A stretch of DNA of 64,000 nt from Anaeramoeba flamelloides. Taxonomy: Eukaryota; Metamonada; Anaeramoebidae. Numbering within the stretch: the first letter of the stretch is position 1; each line of letters starts with the position of its first letter. The position numbers and the translations under genes are program-made. Below the pieces are notes generated by a model. That model saw only the letters and a program-made list of their open reading frames with translations. It was not told the origin of the DNA and did no database searches. This document shows positions 33,508-44,700 of this stretch, piece after piece. Where the stretch lies: NCBI GenBank assembly GCA_027625915.1, contig JANTQA010000026.1:558001-622000 (forward strand), written 5' to 3'.

Positions 33508-36500
33508 TTATTTTTTCTTGAATAACATTTTTCTAAAATCTTCATTTGATAATTTTGTATTTTTATTTTTATTTTTATTATTTGATGTATTTTTAGAGAA
33601 TGACGCTTTAGCTATATTATCATTTTTAAATTTAAATTTTTTATGAAAATGCTTTTGAACAACCTTAGTTTTATTTCCAAAGAGCCCCTTATTTCTTACT
33701 GTACTTAATTTTTTAATTATACATTTTCGATTATCAATTAATTTCCCACTTAATGTCAATGCACGGGCAAGATTTGCTCTATCCAAACATTGGACATAAG
33801 CAAATCCACGGGATTTTTTTGTTTTATGATCAAGGCCGAGATTTACTTTTCTCCATTTTATGTTGTTTTCAGTTAGAAAGTTTTCAACTATTTTTCTTGT
33901 TGTTTTAAAATTTAAATTTTCAATAATTATTGTCCAATGCTTTGGGGGGTCAGAGATCGCCACAGAAATTTTTCTTTTTGTATTGTTACCCTTCCCTTCA
34001 CCGTTATTGATTTCTGTTTGATTTAAAACTAATGATTTTTTTGCAGAATTATTATTTTTAAAAACTATATATGCAAAGCTTGATTCAAATTTACCAGTCT
34101 TTTTAGATTTTCGAATTCTGATATCTTCGGTTTCTCCAAATTGTCCAAATAATTCTTTTAATTTTTCATTTGTTATATTAATTGGTAAATTGGAAACAAA
34201 TATTTTTTTTTCAATACTATTATTTGGATTTTGATTATCCCTCCGAAGGAATTTTTTTTTTGTTTTGTTATTATTATTATTTTCATTTTCAATTACATTT
34301 CCTTTTTCAATATTTATTTCAATTTCATTTTGCTTTTCTTGATCACCTTCATTTTCAATTGTTTCTTTTTTCATCTCTTTTTCTTTTTCTTTTTCTTTCA
34401 CTTTTCCGTTATTCTTTTCACTTTCGCTTTCTTCCACATGTTCCATTTCCACTTCCATTACTTTTTCTTTTTCCATTTCTTTTTCTGTTCCTAGTTCTAT
34501 ATTATTTTCCCTCATCCTCTCTTTCCCCTTTTCCATTTCTAATTGAGTTTCTGTTTCTGTTTTTGTTTCTGTTTCTGTTTCCATTTCCGTTTCCTTTTCA
34601 ATATTCATATTAATTTGTACTTTTTTTTCTTGATTTTTCTCTCTTTTCAATTTCCGAGGCTTTTTTAAAATTTTTTTCTCTTCCATTCCCCCTTCCCCTT
34701 CAATTTCCTTTTCAATTTCAATTTCAGCTTCTTGATTACTTGTCATTTCATCAAAAGTTCTTTTTTTAATAGTTTCATTGTCCCTTTTTTCTTTTAATTT
34801 TTCTTTTAATTTTTCTTTTAAATCCTCTTTAGTTAATAGATTTTTTTTATTTTCACAAGTTTCTCTTGCCTTCTTTAATTGGTTTCGATTACCAAATTGC
34901 CTTTCAAATTGGATCCATTCATTTGTAATTGGATCAATTCTATTAAGATCGACCATTTCTATTGATCTAAGAAAGGCATTTCGAATTGAATTTTGATTAC
35001 CGAATTGCAATTCAAATCTAATTTTGTCATATGAAAGTTGTATTCGATCGCAATTTTGTTTATTGTTCTTTGCAATTTTAAAAATACGTTCCCAAACCTT
35101 TTTGGCTAAATTCGGCATCTTTAAACTATTTTGATATATTACCGACAGAAATTTTAATATTTGAATTGAAAAAAAAATACCATTTGGCAATTGGTGGAAT
35201 GAAAAGTTTATTAAATACTCTGAAAAATCTTTCATGTATTTTATAATAAAATTGATTTGTGGCCTTTTGTTCCTTCTCCTTCTTCTTTGGTTTTGATTCT
35301 GTTGTTGTTTCTGATCAAAAGAATTAGAATTTATATACTGATCAGTTACTCTTCGGATGATTGTTAGTGATTTGAAAAATAAATTTATATATTCAATTTC
35401 ATTTGAAAAGCCAAATGAAATTGCATTAATTATATCATTTTGGATCTTTTCAACCAACCGGAGATAGTCAGATTTTTCGATTTGCTTTTCTAAAAAATTA
35501 TTTTCAAATTCTAATTCATGATAATCGATCCTATTTTCCCAAACTGTTCCATTCCAAGGGCAATTCCTTGATCCTCGCTCTGCAATTGTTTTTAATTGAT
35601 CTACTGTAACAAATTTGTTATTATTCGCAGACCATTTGTAATATTCTAACCAGAGACTATTTTGCCAAGGTAATTCATATAAGGCCCTTTCAAACGAAAT
35701 TAAAATTACACTATTTAAATGTGGATCGCCTTTTGATCTTTGAATTATTTCTTGTATGTATTTAATCCAAAGTTGGCATTTTTCATTTTCTTTTGCATTT
35801 TGTTCATTTCGTTTTTTATTAATTAATTGAAGCTCTTGTTTTTCTTCTTCTTCCTTTTCCTCTTGTGGGTTTTCTTCTTCTTCTTCTTCTTCTTCTTTAT
35901 CTTTTTCTTTTTCTTTGTCTTCTTCTTGTTTCTTATTAAGCGATAAAAAAATTGATTGTTCTTTTTCTTTGAGTTTCTTGAATTTTTTTTTACTTTTTTT
36001 GTAATTCGTTTTAATCTTCTTAATAACTTCTTCGTACTCAAGTGATAGTTTATATTTTTGAACAAATTCAATAAATTCAAGATAAGAATAATCATTTCCT
36101 TCCAATGGAATTACAAATTGCCTTCGAAAGATATTTAAAATCTTTGAGCGCATCTCGTTGATCCTTTCAGAATTTTGATAGCTATTGTTATTCTGTTCAT
36201 TTGCTTTTTCATTCAAATGATCGTGAATGATTTCATAATATTCCTTGTATTTGTTCCAAATCATTATCCCTTCAAACGGGTGCCTTCCAATTATCGTAAT
36301 GCTCCTTTCAAAGTATTCCTCCATTTGGCTTTCATTCTTTGAGAAAGCTGTGCTCAAGATTTCTAAAAAATACACCCAGATTGAACTGCTAAAGGGGTGT
36401 TCGGAGAGGGACCTTTCAAAGAGGTCGATTAATCTGTTTTCATCCTTTTTCGAAAACTCGACAAAATTCTCTTCATTATTCGTCAGCAGCACAGTCAGCT

Positions 36501-36669
36501 CTTTGTCGATCCATTTGATCCAAATATACTCGGGCAATGGAAAATGATTGTTCATATGCTCAAATGATTGCTCATATGTCTCCTTTGACTCTTGAATCAC
36601 TTTGATTAAATGCTTGATATGTAAATCATAGTCGTGTGCGTTACTTACTAATTCAGATGGTAAATCCAT
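33508..36669 (-). CDS. SART3: SART3/Prp24 homolog, U4/U6 snRNP recycling factor
   Basis: A single exon of 1053 codons; the start is the ATG at 36669 (MDLPSELVSN), the first in the frame. Residues about 30-600 carry HAT repeats, visible as aromatic signatures (YIWIKWIDKEL, SIWVYFLEIL, MIWNKYKEYYE, LWIKYIQEII, LWLEYYKWS). Next comes a charged stretch of about 180 residues (KETE/ETET/EKEKE). RRM1 is at about 821-907 (KKIFVSNLPI, FAYIVFK) and RRM2 at about 911-990 (WTIIIENLNF, SRGFAYVQ). The last residues, LSNEDFRKMLF, match the C-terminal Lsm-binding motif of Prp24/SART3. In other eukaryotes the protein anneals U4 with U6 snRNA in the nucleus. HAT plus two RRMs follows the SART3 rather than the yeast Prp24 layout. 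EK-type insertions are likely disordered. The frame is intact. Confidence 0.93.
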   Translation of the reverse strand: MDLPSELVSNAHDYDLHIKHLIKVIQESKETYEQSFEHMNNHFPLPEYIWIKWIDKELTVLLTNNEENFVEFSKKDENRLIDLFERSLSEHPFSSSIWVYFLEILSTAFSKNESQMEEYFERSITIIGRHPFEGIMIWNKYKEYYEIIHDHLNEKANEQNNNSYQNSERINEMRSKILNIFRRQFVIPLEGNDYSYLEFIEFVQKYKLSLEYEEVIKKIKTNYKKSKKKFKKLKEKEQSIFLSLNKKQEEDKEKEKDKEEEEEEEENPQEEKEEEEKQELQLINKKRNEQNAKENEKCQLWIKYIQEIIQRSKGDPHLNSVILISFERALYELPWQNSLWLEYYKWSANNNKFVTVDQLKTIAERGSRNCPWNGTVWENRIDYHELEFENNFLEKQIEKSDYLRLVEKIQNDIINAISFGFSNEIEYINLFFKSLTIIRRVTDQYINSNSFDQKQQQNQNQRRRRRNKRPQINFIIKYMKDFSEYLINFSFHQLPNGIFFSIQILKFLSVIYQNSLKMPNLAKKVWERIFKIAKNNKQNCDRIQLSYDKIRFELQFGNQNSIRNAFLRSIEMVDLNRIDPITNEWIQFERQFGNRNQLKKARETCENKKNLLTKEDLKEKLKEKLKEKRDNETIKKRTFDEMTSNQEAEIEIEKEIEGEGGMEEKKILKKPRKLKREKNQEKKVQINMNIEKETEMETETETKTETETQLEMEKGKERMRENNIELGTEKEMEKEKVMEVEMEHVEESESEKNNGKVKEKEKEKEMKKETIENEGDQEKQNEIEINIEKGNVIENENNNNNKTKKKFLRRDNQNPNNSIEKKIFVSNLPINITNEKLKELFGQFGETEDIRIRKSKKTGKFESSFAYIVFKNNNSAKKSLVLNQTEINNGEGKGNNTKRKISVAISDPPKHWTIIIENLNFKTTRKIVENFLTENNIKWRKVNLGLDHKTKKSRGFAYVQCLDRANLARALTLSGKLIDNRKCIIKKLSTVRNKGLFGNKTKVVQKHFHKKFKFKNDNIAKASFSKNTSNNKNKNKNTKLSNEDFRKMLFKKK

Positions 36670-37489
36670 AAACAAAAAAAAGTTTTGATAATGAATATTC
36701 AAAAAATGATTTACTTTAATTTGAAATCTTGGTTATAATCATTTTATTTTTAGTGATATACAAATTAATGAAACGTTTTTTAGTTGTAAATTATTTGTAG
36801 GTCTAGTTTTTATTTAAAATTCTGAATTGGTGAATGAACACTCGTTTATTAATCTAGAAAAAAACCTCAAATTGCTTTTAATTATAAAACAGTAGTAACA
36901 TTTCTTTATTCTCAAATATTTTTTTATGTCATTTTTTATTTGAAAGTTAACCTAAAACAAAAACCAAAGTTCAAAAATATGGCCTAGAATTAAAATTAAA
37001 ATATAACCCAAACAATCAGTATTGAATCAAAATGTATTAATCTTCAATTTAAAAATTTAAGATTTTAATTAAAAAGATTAGTAAAAATTGAACTTTTTGG
37101 ATTTTTAGTTGCTATGATTTTTCTATATATTTGGAATTGACTTGAAGATTTTAACAATAGTTGTTAATTGGGTTTATGGTATTTTAGTTTCAGATATCTT
37201 TTATTGATCTGTGAAAAATAAGTATAAAAATATTTAAAAAATTTTACTTTTTACTTCAGTTATACAAACAAGTATCAACTCTTTTACAGCAGTTTTCTTC
37301 ATAATCAAGGAGAAACTTGGTACTAAAAAAATGGTATTGTAAAATTTTATTTCTTTTGATTGATAACATTCAAATAAAGATAAAAAAAAAACTAAGATGA
37401 TCTCATTTGATAACAAATTCAATTTAACAAAAAAAATTTTAAGGAATTCTCAATTTCAAATAATCAAAATTTTAAAAAAAAAATTACTT
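36670..37489. other. 5' flank of SART3
   Basis: Presumably holds the SART3 promoter; no motif or other feature could be named. Confidence 0.4.
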
Positions 37490-37625
37490 ATGCAGATTTT
37501 AAATTTCCAAAGGATTAAATATCTTCAATTTAGTACAAATTATTTTCGTTTAGTATACAATCAATTGAATTTGATTTTATCTAATTTGTGGTTAGATTGT
37601 AACCCTCTAAATTTGACAAAGTAAG
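37490..37625. repeat. Repeat pair member (partner 62158-62285, opposite strand)
   Basis: The complement of this stretch matches 62158-62285: CAAATTTAGAGGGTTACAA, an ACCACAAAT block and CTTTGGAAAT. Read on the plus strand here, both copies give related peptides (SNLWLDCNPLNLTKVRIL and SDLWLFCNPLNLTRVRIF). This suggests a decayed protein-coding element, perhaps leucine-rich-repeat-like. Confidence 0.5.
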
Positions 37626-39125
37626 GATTTTGTAATAATCTCGAGATAAAAAATAACTAAGTTGAGTAACAAAAAAAAATTGAAATAAAAAATCTTCGAG
37701 ATCTTAAAAAATGATAAAGAACGACAATTCATTCAAACAAAAAGTTGTTTTCAAAATTATATTTCACAACCATTCTAATTGGAAATTGGGTATCTATCTT
37801 TGTCACTTTTTCCAAAAAATGATCTCATTTTTGATTATTGATTTTTAGAGTACATCTCAACCTGGTTAGTTTTTGATAGCAATTAGCCACTCATAAAAAT
37901 TAGAAATATTTTTTTCCCTATTTTTCTGAATATATATTTTACTGTAACAACTCAGACTAAAAGTGAACAGTTTCCATATAAAAATCTTTTACTACATCTT
38001 AACATTGATTTGTCAATTTTTTTCAGGAATGATTAATTAAAAATTGGAATATGTGAAAGTGGATTAATTTTATTGTATGGTTTTCCAAATTTTTAATCAT
38101 TTTGATTGATAAAAAATATCGAAAGACATGATATACAAGTCGACATCTTTTGTTATTTATTATAAATTCAACATTCTATTGTTAAATTTAAATTATTTTT
38201 TTTTCATATTGAACCATTTGAGCCTTCTTGTAATCACGATTTATATTTGAATTTTTTATAAATATTTTTTTAATATTTGAGTATTATTTATAAAGAAATG
38301 TAACTTGATCTAAATCACATTATTTTCTCAAAAAAAAATCAAAAACAAATTAAATTTTAATTGTTTAAGAAATTATATAAACTACCGTAATTTTTAGAAT
38401 AAAGTAAAAAAAAAATAATTGAAATGATAAAATCAATTTAAAGAAGAAATTTAACCCATTTGGAAATCAAATAATAGAATGTAAGAACTTTATGTTTTGA
38501 ATTTTTACACCTTGAAAAAAAAATTTTTTTTTTCAGAACTTTTTTTGATATTTTAAAATTACCAAATAATGTTTTAAAATAGAAAACCATTGTTTCTCTT
38601 CTGCTTGTTTCAATCTTGTATCTAATTCTCTACCTAATAGTATATCTAAAGGCCTAATAAAATTTAAAGTTATATTCATTGTCATTGAGAGAAAATTTTG
38701 AGTAGTGTATTGAATTTTTTTCACAATTGGTCAACTATTCAAAAAAATCCTTTTAATTTTTCAATTTTATGGATTTAAATTTGAATTTTGAAAAGATCTA
38801 AAACAAATCATGATGTTGAAGATTTTTTTGTGGAAATCTGTTAAGTGAAAAAAAAAAAAAAAAAAAAAAAAAAATAATCTTTTAATTGAAAAATCAATTG
38901 AAATGTTATTTTTTCAATTTTTTTTTTTGATAAAAGTTTTAAACTTGTTTATGATGATTTTTTTATGAATTTGTTTAACTTCGTTTACTGATTTATAAAA
39001 AAAGAAAAATGAAAAAAATGGAAAAGAAAAAATATAAATACAATCTCAATTAAGTATAAATTTAATAACTTTAAAGTTTAAGAACTTGCAATCTTAAAAT
39101 TTGATTTTGAATTGAAATAGTGTAT
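37626..39125. other. Gene-free spacer with poly(A) tract
   Basis: Contains an A run at about 38850-38873. A 63-residue minus-strand frame (38724-38533) was inspected and not accepted as a gene. Confidence 0.4.
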
Positions 39126-39326
39126 TACAGTCAGTTCCACTTTTAGGACATAAACTTTCAACGAAATTTATGACACAAAAAATTCTCAAATTAAGGCATA
39201 AAAATTGTTATTTTTTTTTTTTACAATTTATTTTACTTAAATCTGAATTTTGTGCCTTAATTTGAGATTTTTTTGGTGCCTTAAATTTCTTTGAAAGTTT
39301 GTGCCTTAAAAGTGGAACTGGCTGTA
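39126..39326. mobile_element. Palindromic MITE, CAGTCAGTT family (copy 3)
   Basis: 201 bp with TA edges; left end TACAGTCAGTTCCACTTTTA, right end GTGGAACTGGCTGTA. Both arms carry the AACTTTCAACGAAATTTA core, with a few substitutions. Confidence 0.85.
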
Positions 39327-39984
39327 TCAAATATATGAATATATCATATTCAAGTATAAATCTATAAATTCAAATAATAAATTGAAATTAATTTTTTCCT
39401 CGTATATTTTAATATTTTCGGAGTATTTTCATAAAGATTTTAAGGGATTTTTTTTTCTCCAAAAATACCATTTTTAATGATTCTAATTACATGTTTAATT
39501 GGACTTATAAATATTGTATTATGCAATTAATTGAGTAAAAAAAAAATATTTTTTATTACACCAAAGAAATGTTGAAGACATTAATATACTAAAAATTTAC
39601 AGATGAGAAATGAGAAATATCACATTTAAATTGACAAAAAATCAAGAATATTTATAGAAAAATAAACGGACAACTTAAATTTTTTAGAAGTATTTAAAAG
39701 TCTTTCCAAATCTACCATGATGTTTTTTTTTCAGTCTCAAACTTTAATACTGATACATATTTTTACATGGTAAAAAATGTGAATAAGAAAGATCATATAA
39801 AAAAAAGTTTCAAAAATTAACTATTATTCAAGATTGTTTTCTAATATTCAAAAAAAGTAAATTAAATGAGCTAAATGAATTGAAAAAGCATTAATTCTTT
39901 GATAAATTAGATAAAAATGGTGATTTTATTTATTGTTTTTTTTTTTTTTGAAAAGATAAAATTACTTTTCTCATATGTTCCATT
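39327..39984. other. Gene-free spacer
   Basis: Includes a TCTTTCCAAATCTACCATG segment shared with 24010, a sign of an old repeat. No gene. Confidence 0.4.
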
Positions 39985-40525
39985 AGCTCTTCAAGAATTC
40001 AAAAGAATAGAGAAAATTCATTGATTCTACTTATGATTTTAAATTCAGGGAAAGTACCTTTTGATTCTTTTTAGAAACGGTAATTAAAAGTAAATTTATT
40101 AAATTTTCTTTTTAATTCGAAAAAAAAAAAAAAAATCAGGCACTTGACGACACTCACCTAATTCCTAAACTTTTATTATGAAATTCTGTTAAAGAATCGC
40201 AAATTGTATTATCATTTACTAATGATAATATAAATGATGAATTCTTTTTGTAAATAATATCTGAGATATTTTTAATTTTTTTAATTATTTTTATACAATT
40301 CAGATATACAGTTTATTATATTGTTTTTATAAGCGAGATGTTGTTAGGTGTTACAGAATTCAAAAGAATATTGTAAAATCATAGATATTACTTGTTTCTT
40401 TTAAATTCTCGAAAATTGAAGTTAACTATTTTTGAACTCTAGAAATAAAAAGTAATTTTTTTTAATTTTCTCTTTATTTCTTAAATTGATAAAAAAAATA
40501 GACACTTTACGACATGACCCCACAA
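39985..40525 (-). mobile_element. LINE 3' remnants with GTGCC-type tails, tandem
   Basis: The minus strand at about 40140-40340 encodes DIIYKKNSSFILSLVNDNTI, like the C terminus of the remnant at 6391 (DIIRKRDSSSLLALVGNKFI). It is followed by a tail AGGTGAGTGTCGTCAAGTGC. A similar tail (GTCATGTCGTAAAGTGTCTA) is at about 40500, and the segments 39985-40130 and 40360-40495 resemble each other (ATTCAAAAGAATA start, ATTAAAAGTAA end). Two head-to-tail copies of the 3' end seem to be present. Remnant 62755-62965 ends in the same kind of tail. Confidence 0.45.
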
Positions 40526-40749
40526 AAAATGATCCAAGTCTTCAATGATATCAATATTTAACTTTTCTTTACATAAATCACAATTTACATTTTTCTTCTT
40601 TCTTGTTTAACGAAGAGTATCTATTTAAGTAATTAATAATATTTCAATATTTAGAATTGTTTTTGAAGCTTTCCAGTTTCATTTTTTTTTGTTGTTCGAA
40701 TTTATAATTTTGTTGTTTTATAATTTTTAGATATCGTTGAACCTCCAAC

Positions 40750-40922
40750 TACAGTCGGTTCCACTTTTAAGGAACAAATTTCAATGAAAATTAAGGCACA
40801 AAAAAATCTCAAATTAAAGCACAATTTTTGGAATTTTTAGTAATAAATTTGTAAAAAAAAAATTTCAAATGTTGTCCCTTAATTTGAGATTTTTTTGTGT
40901 CTTAAAAGTGAACTTGAATGTA
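40750..40922. mobile_element. Palindromic MITE, CAGTCAGTT family (copy 4, shortened)
   Basis: 173 bp starting TACAGTCGGTTCCACTTTTA and ending GTGAACTTGAATGTA. The right arm lacks the part that pairs with AAACTTTCAACGAAA, so this copy is internally deleted. Confidence 0.75.
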
Positions 40923-41079
40923 TTAGTATCTTGATTTTTGCTGAATTCTTCAATAAATTGGTTTTTATTACCAATTTTAGAAAAAATCACCCAGTTAGAC
41001 CTGGTAAACTATATTGTTGTAAATGAAAATCCTGGTTTCTTTTTTCTAGAACGTCTATCGGTTAAATTCTCAACAAAAT

Positions 41080-41410
41080 CAATAATTAACAATAAATAAA
41101 TATAGTATTTGGTTTCTTAAAGTTCTTTTATTGAAAAAAAAAAATGAAAAATATAAGAATAAATATAAAATTTTTTCAAGAAAATAGAGTAAAAATTCAA
41201 AGAGAAAATATTTAGTAAAAAAAAAAGACAAAAAAATTCATCAAAATTGAAAAAATTAACTACAAAATTAGATTCATAATTTAAAATTTACTTGAAAAAA
41301 AAAACAGTTTAAAAGGAGTTAACCTTCAAAATGTATTTTAACTTGGGTACACTATTGGATGATGAATTAGATGTTGTATTAGAATAAGAAGAAAAAAAAG
41401 TACAGCTTTT
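41080..41410. repeat. Dispersed repeat (partner 46070-46390)
   Basis: Shares with 46070-46390 a TTTCTTAAAGTT-TTTTATT start, a TTCATAATTTAAAATTTACTTGAA block and an end with TTAGATGTTG and AAGAAGAAAAAAAAG. Orientation is the same; no open frame. Pieces recur around 49110-49220 in changed order. Confidence 0.5.
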
Positions 41411-41695
41411 ATTTTGAATCAAGTTTTTATGACCGGGACACTTGTATTTCTGAATCATTATGAATTTTTTCTAGAAAGGAAAGATCGTTTTTATGAACAT
41501 AATTGGGTTAGGGGTCTGATTGAACAACATTTAGGAAAATAACTGTTTTTCTTTTTAGTGCAAGCTTGAGGTGATTTTGATAATCGAGCTTTTCGTTGTT
41601 TTGATCTATAGAACATTAAGATAATTTACCTTCAATAACACACACCTTTATTTGAGGCAATTCTATTGACAATATTTTACCCGATAATTAGGTTT
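41411..41695. other. 3' flank of the DUSP gene
   Basis: No feature recognised. Confidence 0.4.
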
Positions 41696-42580
41696 TCATT
41701 TTTTTGAAAAGTTATGATTCTTTTGTATTATCTCCCATTTCTTTAGAGCCTTAACAAACCCTTTATTGGGCTGAATGTTTCTTTTTCTTTTTACAAATTT
41801 TCTAGCTTTCTTGTATTTCCAATGTTTCGTTTTCATTAGCCATGCTATTACACAAGTTGGTGAGCGAGACAAACCAGCTTGGCAGTGTACCAGGATACGC
41901 TTTTTTTTCTCTTTTGCCTTGGTGATAAAGGAACAGATCTCCTCAAAATAATTCAAAATATCAAAACTTGCAATGTCCAGTATTGGGAACTTTTTGATCA
42001 CCACGCCATTGTTTTTGAGTTCGTCGGTATTGTCTGGATCGTCCCTTTCACAAACAGAAAGAATATATTGAATGTCAAACGAGTGGACAATTATGTTTGT
42101 TTTCTGCGCTTGGTATCCACCTAAAAATAAGAAATTTTCAATAATAATCGAAGGGTATTGCCAGTAAGGAATAACCTGAGAGATTGTGTTTGAGTTTTGT
42201 AAAAATGGGAACTCCTTAAAGAAAGCCGCAATTGGTGTCCGAAGAAAGGCTACATAAGGAAAATTTAATTTGACGAGTTGCGAATAGACTTTGATCACAA
42301 CAGAATTATTGTCACTTAAAAGATCTTGTTCACAAATCAGGATAATTTTTTTTAATGTACACTTTCGAAATTGTGACTGTAAAGTTAGATTTTTGATTGC
42401 CTTTACAGTTTTTTGATAAAAGTCTTTTTCAGAAAAATCCTTCAAATTTACCTTCTGCGATCCTCTTACTATTTTTTCCTTGTTTTCTTCTGTTTGAAGA
42501 TGAAGAACCAAGAGATCGTTTCTTAAATTACATAAGTAATTGTAAAACCTTAACGAATTTATCAATCGTATATCATTCAT
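41696..42580 (-). CDS. Dual-specificity phosphatase with rhodanese-like N terminus
   Basis: A single exon, 294 codons from ATG 42580. The N-terminal part (about 1-120) follows a rhodanese-like fold pattern (LLVLHLQ, a conserved GS, KKIILICEQD, VYSQLVKLNFPYVAFLRT, FKEFPFLQ) but lacks the rhodanese catalytic Cys. The C-terminal domain has the cysteine phosphatase signature VHCQAGLSRSP (Cys about 233, Arg about 239) and the general acid Asp at about 202 in FPILDIASFDI. It should therefore be active on phospho-Tyr/Thr. This order of domains is that of MAP-kinase phosphatases and STYXL1. The substrate is unknown; a basic C-terminal helix (KYKKARKFVKRKRN) could bind a partner or membrane. A further 5' exon cannot be excluded. 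Confidence 0.85.
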   Translation of the reverse strand: MNDIRLINSLRFYNYLCNLRNDLLVLHLQTEENKEKIVRGSQKVNLKDFSEKDFYQKTVKAIKNLTLQSQFRKCTLKKIILICEQDLLSDNNSVVIKVYSQLVKLNFPYVAFLRTPIAAFFKEFPFLQNSNTISQVIPYWQYPSIIIENFLFLGGYQAQKTNIIVHSFDIQYILSVCERDDPDNTDELKNNGVVIKKFPILDIASFDILNYFEEICSFITKAKEKKKRILVHCQAGLSRSPTCVIAWLMKTKHWKYKKARKFVKRKRNIQPNKGFVKALKKWEIIQKNHNFSKK

Positions 42581-43339
42581 TTGAACAAAATCTTTGTTTT
42601 TGATGTTCAAAAAAAAATGGAAATTTTTGAAAAAATAAGATTCTTCTTTTTTAAAAACCTTCTCTCTATTTTTTAAGTTTTTGTTTTTGGAATCAAATCA
42701 TTTTTACCAATTTTGAGTGTCACAGTTTATAGAAACTGAACTACTCAATTCATTTCTTATAACAAATATGTCCTTAATAAAATTAAGCACTATTTTTTTC
42801 TGATTAATATTTTTCGAAATCTAAGTTCATAACTTAATTCAATTAAACACTGGGATAATTTTTTTTTAGAATAAAAACACTCTCAACTTTTGAATATCAA
42901 AATTATTTTTTGAAATTATTGTGCACTTTTTTATTTTTTTTTTGAAAAATTGGGGTTGAGAAAAGTTTGAAATCAAAGAATAAGTTAATATATTAAATTA
43001 GAATGCTTTTCCAGAGAGTTTATCCTTTTAGTTTAACTTTTTTTTAATTTTACCGTTCAAAACTAAAAAAAACATTTAAGGACCAAATTAGTACCCTTTG
43101 TGAAAAGAAAATTCCCAGAATTTAGAATTTATTTTAGTAAATGAGTTAAAACAAGAGACTGAATCTAAAAATATACATAATTTCAAGTGTGAATTCAAGG
43201 ATTTTGGCAAAAAAAGTTTTCAAGAAAAAGTTAAATTGAAACTTTATTTATTTTTATTTTATCATTTTGTTTTTTTAATTGTATTAATGGGAAGTATTTG
43301 ATCAGTTTTTCATTTTTAGTGTTTTTTGGTTCGTAGGGA
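42581..43339. other. Gene-free spacer
   Basis: 5' flank of the DUSP gene; homopolymer-rich, nothing recognised. Confidence 0.4.
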
Positions 43340-44210
43340 CATATATTGATATTTTAATAAATATGGAAGTGGAATATCTACGAGTAAAATATATTTCGGC
43401 ACCAATTAAAAAAATGGAATTCATAAAAAATTGATCTAAGAAAAAATTTAAAAACATTGATGTTCATTGATATTATATGAAATCTTGGACAAAATTACTT
43501 CTTCTTAATTTGGTTTTATTATTAATTCGACAATTGGAAAAACTATAGTTTGAAAAATTTTTGAAGAAACAAATTACTTTATATTTGGAGAGAATTTCCG
43601 AAATGAATTTATAAATCCTATTTTCATTTAATTCATCTAATTTAAACTTGGGTTCAGAAAATAAGATTTTTGTAATTCTTCTTGAGAATGAGGGTTTATT
43701 GGACAAATTCGTTTGATTTGAAAATTATTTATTTTCCATTAAAATGAGAACTCAAAATAATCTGATAGAAATTTGTTATTGAATTTTTCAATTATTTTGA
43801 GCTGAATCGTCTGTAACTGTTTTTTTGATTCCGAGAATTCGACTCATTTATTTTTATCTTTGAAATAGTATTCTTTGTTTTGATTTTGTTTGATATAAAT
43901 TTTTGAAAAAAAGATTTTGAAAACAAATTACTCAAATAAATATTTTATAAAAAATTATAAATAGTAAAGGGTCAAGAAATCCAAGTAATAACTTGTTGGA
44001 ATTCATACCAATTCAGAAGATAAAGAAGAATGATCTTTTAAAATCTGACTTTGGTCAATTTTTATATTTTTCATTCTTGATTTCAACAAATTTATCTGGA
44101 AAGGTGTTCTCTCTTATTTGGTATTCTCAAATAAAAATAATTTTTTTCAAATGCACACCTTTTTTGGTATATTTTTTTAGTTTATTCTAAGGTTAATTCC
44201 AGTCTTCCCA
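43340..44210. repeat. Dispersed repeat, copy 2 (relative at 21.69-22.63 kb)
   Basis: See the copy at 21690. This copy keeps the longer minus-strand frame (43706-43473, LDELNENRIYKFISEILSKY), so the repeated unit probably encoded a protein on that strand. Confidence 0.55.
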
Positions 44211-44272
44211 ATTAACGGATTTCAAGATTTAAAACCTAACTATATCAAACGAAACATTTTAATACTGGTATT

Positions 44273-44345
44273 TTATTTAATAATGGGAAACAATTCTCAC
44301 TGCCTTTCCCATGTTTTTCTTTTACAAAAACAGCATTAAATGATG
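44273..44345. mobile_element. Partial MITE, CTGGTATTTGAAT family
   Basis: Only the left arm is clear: TACTGGTATTTTATTTAATA, then TGGGAAACAATTCTCACTGC. The right arm is lost or unrecognisable. Confidence 0.5.
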
Positions 44346-44530
44346 ATGTTTTGGTTTCAAAGTTTCATTTATTAAACCTCTATTAAAATTCAAACTCAGT
44401 TAAATCAGATCAGCTAAAAATAAAAATAACCTGGCTTTACACCTAACATCAGATTTTTTTTTCCTTATTCTGTTATTGTCAACCTTAAGGCAGTGGTAGC
44501 CTAAATAAAACAATCTTCTTGAGGATTTAA

Positions 44531-44700
44531 TACTGGTATTTGAATTCTAAATGGGACAAATTTTTGACTTCATTTTCCATATTTTTCTTTTATAAATAGA
44601 GTTCTCAAAGAAGTAAGTTGTAATTTATCGATCCAAATGAAATAGGAAAATGAAAAGGGAGTGAAAAAATTTTCCCATTATTAATTCAAATACCACACTA
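44531..44700. mobile_element. Palindromic MITE, CTGGTATTTGAAT family
   Basis: About 170 bp. Left arm TACTGGTATTTGAATTCTAA, then ATGGGACAAATTTTTGACTT and CATTTTCCAT; the right arm is the approximate complement ending ATTCAAATACCACACTA. Complete relatives are at 51006 and 62520. Confidence 0.7.

Noticed and set aside
38533-38724. Minus-strand frame with PLDILLGRELDTRL, faintly like the region after a retroelement integrase core
   Set aside because: Only 63 residues, no catalytic motif, no flanking long repeats; not enough to name any element.
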